This document shows positions 6,217 through 11,680 of a DNA stretch of 11,680 bases, one piece after another. The position numbers and the translations under genes were made by a program. Position 1 is the stretch's first letter, and every line of letters starts with the position of its first letter. Under the pieces are notes generated by a model. That model was not told the DNA's origin. It saw only the letters and a list, made by a program, of their open reading frames with translations, and did no database searches. Origin of the DNA: Bacillota bacterium (GTDB lineage Bacteria; Bacillota; Clostridia; Lachnospirales; Lachnospiraceae); assembly GCA_023415655.1 (NCBI GenBank), contig JAEZKD010000216.1, positions 1 to 11,680 on the forward strand. The letters are read 5' to 3'.

Positions 6217-6924
6217 ATGGAATTTAAGAAGCTGGTTGCACCTTCCTTAAAGGAAATGTTTATTGAGCACATCGAGTCAATGATCTTATCCGGAGAACTC
6301 AAGATTGGAGAAAAATTACCACCAGAACGCTCTATTGCAGAGTCGATGGGAATTAGCAGAGCCGTTGTAAATAGTGGTATTGTAGAATTAGAGAGAATGG
6401 GATTCTTAGAAATAAGGCCTCGTGTTGGCAATTTTGTGGCTGATTATCGAAGAAGAGGAACAATGGAAACCCTAAAAGCAATTATATCTTATAATAGAGG
6501 AAGGATGCGTGATGAAGAAGTGCGTTCCATCCTTGAGATTCGAGATGCGCTAGATAAGCTTGCAGTTCAGTGTATGATTACAAGAGCAACCCAAGAGGAG
6601 ATTTCCTTCCTTGGAGAAAAAGTGCAAGATATCAAAGAAGCAAAGAACGTCGAAGAGGCTGCCAATGCTACTTTTTTATTTCAACATGAGTTAGCAGTGC
6701 TATCTCAAAATACATTGCTTCCGTTGATCTTTCGTTCGTTCTTTTATTCTATTATGGTATTATGGGAGAGATTTTGTACTCTTCATGGAATTGATGCACT
6801 GTATAAGATCAGCTATCAGCTATGGGAAAAGATAAAGGATCGTGATTTGGAAGGAGCATATGCTTGGATTGAGCATTGTACACACGAAGTAATTGAAGGT
6901 AGCTTAAAGATCTACTATCATTAA
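6217..6924 (+). CDS. GntR/FadR-subfamily transcriptional regulator (wHTH + FCD-like domain)
   Basis: DNA-binding regulator of 235 residues, the usual FadR-subfamily length. Residues about 8-75 are a GntR winged helix-turn-helix, with GEKLPPERSIAESMGISR (31-48) and the wing RPRVGNFV (67-74). Residues about 98-230 are all-helical, like FCD effector domains that bind small organic acids or acyl ligands. By eye the usual FCD metal ligands are not in place: Gln156 stands where the FH-motif His is expected, and the Asp before it and the later His positions are also not matched. The ligand may thus be bound without metal, or the alignment may be off. Start ATG 6217 has AGAGGAG (6201-6207) 9 nt upstream. 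The gene is divergent from hypB, with matching palindromes before both genes, so it probably controls both. The effector is unknown. Confidence 0.9.
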   Translation: MEFKKLVAPSLKEMFIEHIESMILSGELKIGEKLPPERSIAESMGISRAVVNSGIVELERMGFLEIRPRVGNFVADYRRRGTMETLKAIISYNRGRMRDEEVRSILEIRDALDKLAVQCMITRATQEEISFLGEKVQDIKEAKNVEEAANATFLFQHELAVLSQNTLLPLIFRSFFYSIMVLWERFCTLHGIDALYKISYQLWEKIKDRDLEGAYAWIEHCTHEVIEGSLKIYYH

Positions 6925-6948
6925 CTTTCATGAGAAATATTTCCTGTC

Positions 6949-6994
6949 TTTTCAAAATATGTTAGCTGTTTTATAATATACTATAGTAACAGCT
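6949..6994 (+). promoter_or_regulatory. Promoter for the LURP-one gene, with an inverted repeat around its -10
   Basis: TTTTCA (6949-6954), 17-bp spacer and TATAAT (6972-6977) form a sigma-A promoter. The repeat AGCTGTT (6964-6970) / AACAGCT (6988-6994), 7-bp arms with a 17-bp gap, brackets the -10 and start region. It could be an operator for an unlinked regulator; there is no T-tract, so it is not a terminator for the preceding gene. Confidence 0.5.
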
Positions 6995-7023
6995 GAGAAA
7001 TAATGGATATGATAGGAGTCATA

Positions 7024-7497
7024 ATGAGATTATTAATCAAACAAAGAGTTTTTTCTTGGTCGGATACCTATGATGTATTCGATGAAGATGAGCAACCAAA
7101 GTACTTTGTCAAAGCAGAAATGTTTTCTTTTGGTCATCAAATTCATGTTTATGATTGCCAGAGTGGGTCTGAAGTAGGAACCATACATGAAAAGATATTT
7201 TCCTTACTACCACGATTTGAGGTAGAGATGAATGGCTCTGTGATTGGTCAGATTCAAAAGAAGTTTAGCTTATTTCGTCCCCATTATGAGATTGACTACA
7301 ATGGATGGACGGTGGAGGGTGATTTTTGGGGATGGAATTATGAGGTAATGAATGGTTATCAAACAGTGATGCACATCTTAAAAGAGCCATTCCATTGGGG
7401 TGATACTTATGTGATTGAATTTGCTAATCCAGCGGATGAATTGATTGGATTACTATTAGTTATCGCTATTGATGCTGCAAATTGTAGCAACAAATAA
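7024..7497 (+). CDS. LURP-one-related (YxjI-like) family protein
   Basis: A 157-residue cytosolic protein of the LURP-one-related/Tubby-like C-terminal fold. The family's molecular role in bacteria is not established; phospholipid scramblase-like or membrane-lipid-associated functions have been suggested from the fold. It opens with MRLLIKQRVFSWSDTYDVFDE, a typical start for the Firmicute members. Repeated beta-hairpin units follow: YFVKAEMFSFGHQIHVYD, then VGTIHEKIFSLLPRFEVEMNG, then YNGWTVEGDFWGWNYEV. It ends with a hydrophobic segment, ELIGLLLVIAIDAA (139-152), which in this fold is the buried central helix rather than a true membrane anchor. Start choice: an in-frame ATG at 7003 has no ribosome binding site, while ATG 7024 follows AGGAG (7014-7018) by 5 nt. 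The DMT transporter begins 57 bp later and may be cotranscribed. Confidence 0.88.
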   Translation: MRLLIKQRVFSWSDTYDVFDEDEQPKYFVKAEMFSFGHQIHVYDCQSGSEVGTIHEKIFSLLPRFEVEMNGSVIGQIQKKFSLFRPHYEIDYNGWTVEGDFWGWNYEVMNGYQTVMHILKEPFHWGDTYVIEFANPADELIGLLLVIAIDAANCSNK

Positions 7498-7554
7498 GAG
7501 GATAAAACCTGGAAGAAGAAAGGTGCAATTGTAAAAGGAAAGGTGGCATAACCT

Positions 7555-8412
7555 ATGTGGGTAGTTTTTGCATTTGCCTCTGCATTGTTTGCAGGTACTA
7601 CTGCGATTTTAGCAAAGTGTGGAGTGAAGAATACAGATTCTAATGTTGCAACAGCTTTACGCACGATTGTTGTCTTAATCTTTTCATGGCTGATGGTATT
7701 CCTAGCTGGCAGTCAAGATGGAATTAGGTACATATCAACAAAAACGTGGATTTTCTTGGTTCTTTCAGGGTTAGCCACAGGTGCCTCCTGGCTATGTTAT
7801 TTTAAAGCATTACAAACAGGAGATATCAATAAAGTAACACCAATTGATAAATCAAGCACTGTATTAACAATGATTTTAGCTTTTCTCTTTTTAGATGAAA
7901 GCATTACTTGGTTTAAGGGAATCTCACTTATCTTAATTGCATGTGGTACCTATCTAATGATTGAGAAAAAACAAGGAGTAACTACGAGTAAAAAAAGGTC
8001 TTATCTGTTTTATGCGTTTGGAGCGGCAATCTTTGCTTCCTTAACATCAATCCTTGGGAAAATAGGAATAGAGAACATAGATTCCACTCTTGGTACAGCA
8101 ATACGTACCGTTGTAGTTTTAATTATGGCTTGGTTGATCGTTCTTGTAACAGGAAAAATCGATACAATAAAAACGATTGATCAAAAGAGCTGGATATTTT
8201 TAATGGTATCTGGGCTTGCCACCGGAGGATCTTGGTTATGTTATTATCGTGCCTTACAGTTAGGACCAGCAAGTGTCATTGTTCCGATTGATAAATTAAG
8301 CATCGTAATAACGATTGTTTTCTCCTATCTAGTATTTAAGGAACGGTTGAGTAAAAAATCGTTCTTCGGTCTTTTGAGTATCGTTATGGGGACGTTGTTA
8401 TTGCTTGTTTGA
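7555..8412 (+). CDS. DMT-superfamily EamA-type transporter with highly similar halves
   Basis: Integral membrane transporter or exporter of 285 residues with two EamA repeats, each five hydrophobic helices, giving ten in all. Substrate is unknown; family members export amino acids, metabolites or drugs. The two halves (about 7-135 and 155-283) align without gaps, and I count roughly 60 identities in about 129 positions. WIFL..SGLATG.SWLCY..ALQ.G and PIDK.S appear in both. This is far more than is usual between EamA halves and suggests a comparatively recent duplication or concerted change. Start ATG 7555 follows AAAGGTGG (7539-7546) by 8 nt. The stop at 8410-8412 is followed by no clear terminator. 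Linkage to the LURP-one gene suggests an operon but gives no substrate. Confidence 0.9.
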   Translation: MWVVFAFASALFAGTTAILAKCGVKNTDSNVATALRTIVVLIFSWLMVFLAGSQDGIRYISTKTWIFLVLSGLATGASWLCYFKALQTGDINKVTPIDKSSTVLTMILAFLFLDESITWFKGISLILIACGTYLMIEKKQGVTTSKKRSYLFYAFGAAIFASLTSILGKIGIENIDSTLGTAIRTVVVLIMAWLIVLVTGKIDTIKTIDQKSWIFLMVSGLATGGSWLCYYRALQLGPASVIVPIDKLSIVITIVFSYLVFKERLSKKSFFGLLSIVMGTLLLLV

Positions 8413-8443
8413 ACCAAGAGAATTCATGAAGGTTTTAAAGAGA

Positions 8444-8471
8444 TTGTAGTATTTTATGTTAGTAATATAAT
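8444..8471 (+). promoter_or_regulatory. Promoter for the NimA-like gene
   Basis: TTGTAG (8444-8449), 16-bp spacer and a perfect TATAAT (8466-8471) lie 28 bp before the preferred start codon. The -35 match is moderate. Confidence 0.5.
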
Positions 8472-8499
8472 AAAACGAAGGTAGATGAGAGGAGAAATC

Positions 8500-8973
8500 A
8501 TGAGAAGAAAAGATAGAGAAGTTACGGATTGGAAAGAAATATGTGAGATTATTAATCGATGCGAGGTCTGTAGTATCGCTTTTTTTGATGAGGAATATCC
8601 ATATGTTATACCGATGAATTTTGGAACGAGATTAGAAGAGGATCAGGTTACCTTATATTTTCATGGTGCTAGAGCAGGAAAGAAGCTGGAATTGTTAGAG
8701 AAGAACAATCATGTAGCCTTTGAGATGAATTGTTCCCGTCGCTTAGTAACTGGAGAAAAAGCCTGCCAATACTCGATGGAATTTGAAAGCGTCTGTGGGC
8801 ATGGTATTATGGAGCTAGTTGAAGAAGAGGAAAAGGAACAGGCATTTACTGCTTTGATGAGACAATATGCACCAACAGAAACATTTGAATATCATCCACT
8901 ACATATGAAGGCTATTTCCTTGTTACGTTTGACCGTAACAGAGATTACAGGGAAACGCCTAAAGAAGCAATAA
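8500..8973 (+). CDS. Pyridoxamine 5'-phosphate oxidase-fold (NimA-like) flavin-binding protein
   Basis: A 157-residue split-barrel flavoprotein of the 5-nitroimidazole-resistance (Nim)-like group, probably FMN- or heme-binding and dimeric in the cytosol. The specific substrate is unknown, and drug resistance should not be assumed. Seen: the family opening MRRKDREVTD, then CEVCSIAFFDEEYPYVIPMNFG (21-42), then YFHGARAGKKLELL (53-66), where His55 is at the position of the conserved Nim histidine, then HVAFEMN (71-77) and the end ITGKRLKK. Length is typical. Start choice: ATG 8485 is possible, but GAGAGGAG (8487-8494) sits 5 nt before ATG 8500 and would lie inside the longer form. The gene has its own promoter and is followed by a separate promoter for dus. 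Confidence 0.9.
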   Translation: MRRKDREVTDWKEICEIINRCEVCSIAFFDEEYPYVIPMNFGTRLEEDQVTLYFHGARAGKKLELLEKNNHVAFEMNCSRRLVTGEKACQYSMEFESVCGHGIMELVEEEEKEQAFTALMRQYAPTETFEYHPLHMKAISLLRLTVTEITGKRLKKQ

Positions 8974-8997
8974 TCCCCTCAGTGGAAGAAACTGAAA

Positions 8998-9026
8998 TTG
9001 ACGGGCTTTGTCGTTTTCGGTATGAT
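8998..9026 (+). promoter_or_regulatory. Sigma-A promoter for the dihydrouridine synthase gene
   Basis: TTGACG (8998-9003), 17-bp spacer and TATGAT (9021-9026) each match five of six consensus positions. Transcription would start near 9033, about 27 nt before the start codon. Confidence 0.75.
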
Positions 9027-9059
9027 AAGGAAAGAATGACTTCATGAGGAGATACGAAT

Positions 9060-10022
9060 ATGAAATTTTACCTTGCACCAATGGAGGGTGTGACTGGGCA
9101 TGTTTATCGAACTGCTTATCATGCTTTCTTTCATAATGTTGATAAATACTTTTCTCCATTTATTGTAGCGAATCAACACAATAGCCTAAAGACACGTGAA
9201 TTAAAGGACATTGCCCCTGAGAATAATCAAGGAATGTATCTAGTACCACAGATATTAACAAATAATTCAGAATATTTTATCAATACTTCCAAAGCACTCA
9301 CAACGTATGGGTATAATGAAGTGAATCTGAATCTTGGCTGTCCTGCAGGTACAGTAGTTTCGAAAGGGAAAGGATCTGGTTTTTTAGCACTCAAAGAGCA
9401 GTTAAATCAGTTTCTATATGAGATTTTTGAAGCTCAAGTAACTGAAATTTCAATTAAAACAAGAATTGGTAAGGATTCACCCGATGAATTCTATGAATTA
9501 CTTCAAATCTACAATCAGTATCCAATCAAGGAATTGATTATTCATCCTAGAGTTCAAAAGGATATGTATAAAAACCAGCCGAATCTAAGGATGTTTTTAC
9601 ATGCGATGGCTGAAAGCAAGCACAAACTTGTTTACAACGGAGATATATTTACAAAGAGTGATTATGAGAATACCTTAGAGCAAATTGGAGACGTTGATAC
9701 GATGATGTTAGGTCGGGGATTACTTGCGAATCCTGGGCTTGTTAATTTATTAAGTAAGGGTGTTGAATTAGATAAAAATCGCCTATGGCAATTCTATCAG
9801 AAGGTGTTTGAAGATTATAAAATTGCTCTGAAAGCAGACCGTGATGTCTTATTTAAGATGAAGGAATTATGGTTTTATATGATTAACATCTTTTCTGAAC
9901 ATGAAAAGTATGCGAAGAAGATTAAAAAGGCAGATAAGCTTTCGGATTATTGCAGAGCAGTAGAGCTGTTGTTTCATGAACAAGAGATTGTTTCAGGGTT
10001 TGGATATCGCTGCAATCGCTAA
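9060..10022 (+). CDS. dus: tRNA-dihydrouridine synthase family protein
   Basis: FMN-dependent enzyme that reduces uridine to dihydrouridine in the D-loop region of tRNA with NADPH. The 320-residue product has the TIM-barrel opening LAPMEGVTG (5-13), which holds FMN. Next is NLGCPAG (91-97), with catalytic Cys94 as general acid, then IKTRIG (132-137) with a flavin-binding Lys, then NGDI (193-196) and the phosphate loop MLGRGLLANP (216-225). A C-terminal helical domain (about 240-320) binds tRNA. The usual HGRT motif reads IHPRVQKDMY (161-170), so this belongs to a divergent Firmicute subgroup. Whether it modifies the DusB/DusC positions is not visible. ATG 9060 follows GAGGAGAT (9046-9053) by 6 nt and has its own promoter; the next gene also has one. 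Confidence 0.93.
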   Translation: MKFYLAPMEGVTGHVYRTAYHAFFHNVDKYFSPFIVANQHNSLKTRELKDIAPENNQGMYLVPQILTNNSEYFINTSKALTTYGYNEVNLNLGCPAGTVVSKGKGSGFLALKEQLNQFLYEIFEAQVTEISIKTRIGKDSPDEFYELLQIYNQYPIKELIIHPRVQKDMYKNQPNLRMFLHAMAESKHKLVYNGDIFTKSDYENTLEQIGDVDTMMLGRGLLANPGLVNLLSKGVELDKNRLWQFYQKVFEDYKIALKADRDVLFKMKELWFYMINIFSEHEKYAKKIKKADKLSDYCRAVELLFHEQEIVSGFGYRCNR

Positions 10023-10052
10023 GTTAGGAAGAAATGCAAGTGACTGTGGGGT

Positions 10053-10088
10053 GTGGCGTCTTAAATGATGCCACTGAATTCCATTTTT
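10053..10088 (+). terminator. Possible weak terminator after dus
   Basis: GTGGCGTC (10053-10060) and GATGCCAC (10067-10074) form an 8-bp stem with one G-T pair and a 6-nt loop. The T-run (10084-10088) is displaced by about 9 nt, so termination may be inefficient; alternatively this is only a hairpin upstream of the asnA promoter. Confidence 0.4.
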
Positions 10089-10089
10089 A

Positions 10090-10118
10090 TTGACATTCAA
10101 AACGTGTGAGGATATGAT
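10090..10118 (+). promoter_or_regulatory. Strong sigma-A promoter for asnA
   Basis: Perfect -35 TTGACA (10090-10095), 17-bp spacer and TATGAT (10113-10118), five of six. The predicted start near 10125 leaves a leader of about 39 nt, with no room for a T-box or riboswitch. Confidence 0.82.
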
Positions 10119-10163
10119 AGAAGAATGTATTATGAAGAAATGTAAGAATGTGAGGGATTAGTT

Positions 10164-11174
10164 ATGTTAGAATTACTGTTACCAAAAGATTATCATTCCC
10201 ATCTGGATGTGAAAGCAACGCAAGGAGCTATCAAACATGTAAAGGACTATTTTGAACGTCAGTTAGCAAAACAGTTAAATCTTACTCGTGTTTCTGCACC
10301 TTTATTCGTACGCCCTGAATCTGGTTTGAATGATAATTTGAATGGTGTTGAGCGTCCAGTAGCATTTGGTGTTAAGGAACAAGATGAAGCGATTGTTGAA
10401 ATTGTGCATTCACTAGCGAAGTGGAAGCGTATGGCATTAAAGAAATATGGATTTAGTTATGGAGAAGGCCTTTATACGGATATGAATGCAATTCGACGTG
10501 ATGAGGAAACAGATAATATTCATTCTATCTTTGTTGATCAATGGGATTGGGAGAAGATCATTCTTCATGATGAGAGAAATATAGATAGCTTAAAGATGGT
10601 GGTACGCAGAGTATATCAGGCACTTCGTGATACCGAGCATTATATAGCAGATAAATATGATTACATAAAACAGATATTACCAGAGGAGATTTCCTTTGTT
10701 ACAACTCAAGAATTGGAGAATATGTATCCAAACGATACGCCAAAGGATCGTGAATATAAGATTGCTAAGATAAAGGGAGCAGTCTTTATTATGCAAATTG
10801 GTGGTAAGATGGCAAGTGGAGAACGCCACGATGGTAGAGCGCCTGACTACGATGATTGGAATTTAAACGGTGACATTATCGTTTATTATCCAGTGCTTGA
10901 TATTGCTCTTGAATTATCCTCGATGGGGATTCGTGTAGATGAGAATAGCCTTGCAACTCAGTTAAAGCTTGCAGGCTGTGAGGAACGTGCTCAATTACCA
11001 TTCCAGAAGGCAATTTTGAATCGTGAATTACCTTATACGGTTGGTGGTGGTATTGGTCAATCCCGTATCTGTATGTTCTTTTTAAGAAAAGCTCACATAG
11101 GCGAGGTTCAGTCCTCCATCTGGAAGGAAGAAGACATCAAAGCCTTGGAAGAAAAGAGAATTACATTACTATAA
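10164..11174 (+). CDS. asnA: Aspartate--ammonia ligase (asparagine synthetase A)
   Basis: Makes L-asparagine from L-aspartate, ammonia and ATP (to AMP and PPi) in the cytosol. The 336-residue product is full length (E. coli AsnA has 330) and has the class II aminoacyl-tRNA-synthetase-like fold. Seen: SHLDVKATQGAIKHVKDYFERQ-type N-terminus (12-33); APLFVRPESGLNDNLNGVERPV (45-66); the motif-2-like RRDEETDNIHSIFVDQWDWEK (111-131); and GGKMASGERHDGRAPDYDDW (213-232). The motif-3-like GGGIGQSR (294-301) carries the ATP-binding arginine. ATG 10164 follows GAGGGA (10152-10157) by 6 nt. A strong promoter precedes it and a strong terminator follows, so it is probably a single-gene unit. The ammonia-dependent enzyme suits an ammonium-rich anaerobic niche. 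Confidence 0.97.
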   Translation: MLELLLPKDYHSHLDVKATQGAIKHVKDYFERQLAKQLNLTRVSAPLFVRPESGLNDNLNGVERPVAFGVKEQDEAIVEIVHSLAKWKRMALKKYGFSYGEGLYTDMNAIRRDEETDNIHSIFVDQWDWEKIILHDERNIDSLKMVVRRVYQALRDTEHYIADKYDYIKQILPEEISFVTTQELENMYPNDTPKDREYKIAKIKGAVFIMQIGGKMASGERHDGRAPDYDDWNLNGDIIVYYPVLDIALELSSMGIRVDENSLATQLKLAGCEERAQLPFQKAILNRELPYTVGGGIGQSRICMFFLRKAHIGEVQSSIWKEEDIKALEEKRITLL

Positions 11175-11182
11175 TTAAGGGG

Positions 11183-11216
11183 AAAGAGTCAGATTTTAAA
11201 CATCTGGCTCTTTTTT
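11183..11216 (+). terminator. Rho-independent terminator of asnA
   Basis: AAAGAGTCAGAT (11183-11194) pairs with ATCTGGCTCTTT (11202-11213), a 12-bp stem with one T-G pair and a 7-nt loop, running into a T-tract ending at 11216. It begins 8 bp after the asnA stop. Confidence 0.93.
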
Positions 11217-11303
11217 AATTCATTGGCTTTGTAGTTGATCTAGTTTATCGTGAGTTGGAAGAAAAATATTATTCAAGATTTTCCAATTAATACAGTATTT
11301 ACC

Positions 11304-11332
11304 TTTACAAATATGTCGAACAATGATAGAAT
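11304..11332 (+). promoter_or_regulatory. Extended -10 promoter for nifJ
   Basis: TTTACA (11304-11309), 17-bp spacer and TAGAAT (11327-11332), with TG at 11324-11325 giving an extended -10. The predicted start is near 11339, with a leader of about 37 nt carrying the Shine-Dalgarno. The rest of 11217-11303 is A/T-rich, with only a weak 6-bp inverted repeat. Confidence 0.72.
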
Positions 11333-11375
11333 TATTCGGTAAAAACGCGTCACATAATTAAAGGAGGAATTACGA

Positions 11376-11680
11376 ATGTCTCGTTCCAAACAATCAATGG
11401 ATGGCAATACCGCGGCTGCTCACGTGGCCTATGCATATACTGAAGTTGCTGCCATTTATCCAATTACCCCATCTAGCCCAATGGCTGACTATGTTGACCA
11501 ATGGTCCGCAGAAAACAGAGAGAATATCTTTGGCAATCAAGTAAAGGTTACTGAGATGCAGTCCGAAGCAGGTGCAGCAGGTACTGTACACGGATCTCTT
11601 GCGGCAGGTGCTCTTACAACAACATTTACTGCTTCCCAGGGATTATTATTAATGATTCCTAATATGTACAAAATTGCTGC
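11376..11680 (+). CDS. nifJ: Pyruvate:ferredoxin (flavodoxin) oxidoreductase, N-terminal part (3' end outside window)
   Basis: Oxygen-sensitive enzyme that converts pyruvate and CoA to acetyl-CoA and CO2 and reduces ferredoxin; it is central to clostridial fermentation and cytosolic. Only 101 codons are present (the family has about 1170-1200). They cover the start of the thiamine-diphosphate pyrimidine-type domain: DGNTAAAHVAYAYTEVAAIY, then PITPSSPMAD with Thr31, and VTEMQSEAGAAG with Glu64. Thr31 and Glu64 carry the same numbers as the pyruvate-binding threonine and TPP-activating glutamate of Desulfovibrio africanus PFOR. ATG 11376 has a near-perfect AAGGAGG (11361-11367) 8 nt upstream, as expected for a highly expressed gene. 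The gene is open at the window edge. Confidence 0.96.
   Translation, partial: MSRSKQSMDGNTAAAHVAYAYTEVAAIYPITPSSPMADYVDQWSAENRENIFGNQVKVTEMQSEAGAAGTVHGSLAAGALTTTFTASQGLLLMIPNMYKIA

Noticed and set aside
8485..8499. ATG 8485 as start of the NimA-like protein
   Set aside because: The best Shine-Dalgarno (8487-8494) would be inside the coding region; MRRKDREV at 8500 is the family's usual N-terminus.
8979..9020. Hairpin-like sequences after the NimA-like gene (TCAG...CTGA; GAC...GTC)
   Set aside because: Stems of only 3-5 bp, no proper T-tract, and the second falls inside the dus promoter spacer.
11255..11286. Inverted repeat TTGGAA / TTCCAA upstream of nifJ
   Set aside because: Six-base arms 20 bp apart in A/T-rich DNA are expected by chance, and it lies upstream of the promoter without other support.
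11394..11591. 65-codon minus-strand frame opposite nifJ
   Set aside because: Antisense to the conserved TPP-domain start of PFOR; no independent signals.
1..11680. CRISPR array, tRNA/rRNA genes, insertion sequences, phage genes
   Set aside because: I looked for spaced direct repeats, cloverleaf-like sequence, terminal inverted repeats and transposase or integrase motifs and saw none; the only tandem repeat is the 7-bp duplication at 6093-6106.

Overview
This is a low-GC window from an anaerobic Gram-positive bacterium. Gene content (KtrAB-type K+ uptake, HypA/HypB, homodimer-type pyruvate:ferredoxin oxidoreductase, AsnA, a NimA-like flavin protein), purine-rich Shine-Dalgarno sites and sigma-A promoters all fit Clostridia. 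My best guess is a Lachnospiraceae member close to Lachnoclostridium (Clostridium) phytofermentans. That is inference from family knowledge, not a database match. I see no rRNA, tRNA, transposon, phage gene or CRISPR array.

Layout. Positions 1-1024 (+) hold the end of a KtrB/TrkH potassium channel subunit and the complete KtrA regulatory subunit, closed by a hairpin that can terminate both strands. Positions 1080-5922 (-) are a four-gene operon read right to left: hypB, a 914-residue iron-sulfur flavoprotein (probable TTG start overlapping the hypB stop), hypA, and a polytopic membrane protein of unknown function. Divergent from it, at 6217-6924 (+), lies a GntR/FadR-type regulator. The 294-bp divergent intergenic region carries a promoter on each strand, and just downstream of each predicted transcription start there is a TGGT-N3-ACCA palindrome. 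On opposite strands the two 11-bp cores differ at one base and match the known FadR-type operator pattern.

Positions 7024-8412 (+) encode a LURP-one-related protein and a DMT/EamA transporter with two unusually similar halves. Positions 8500-8973 (+) encode a NimA-like pyridoxamine-phosphate-oxidase-fold protein. A tRNA-dihydrouridine synthase (9060-10022) and asparagine synthetase A (10164-11174, with a clear terminator) follow, each behind a good promoter. The window ends inside the first 101 codons of nifJ (PFOR).

The most interesting unit is the divergent regulator/hypB-oxidoreductase-hypA-membrane protein locus. It has nickel chaperones around a large multi-cluster NAD(P)H/ferredoxin-type flavoprotein, but no hydrogenase structural gene and no hypCDEF in view, and it appears to be under local control by its own FadR-family regulator. 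What nickel protein it serves, if any, cannot be told from this window.
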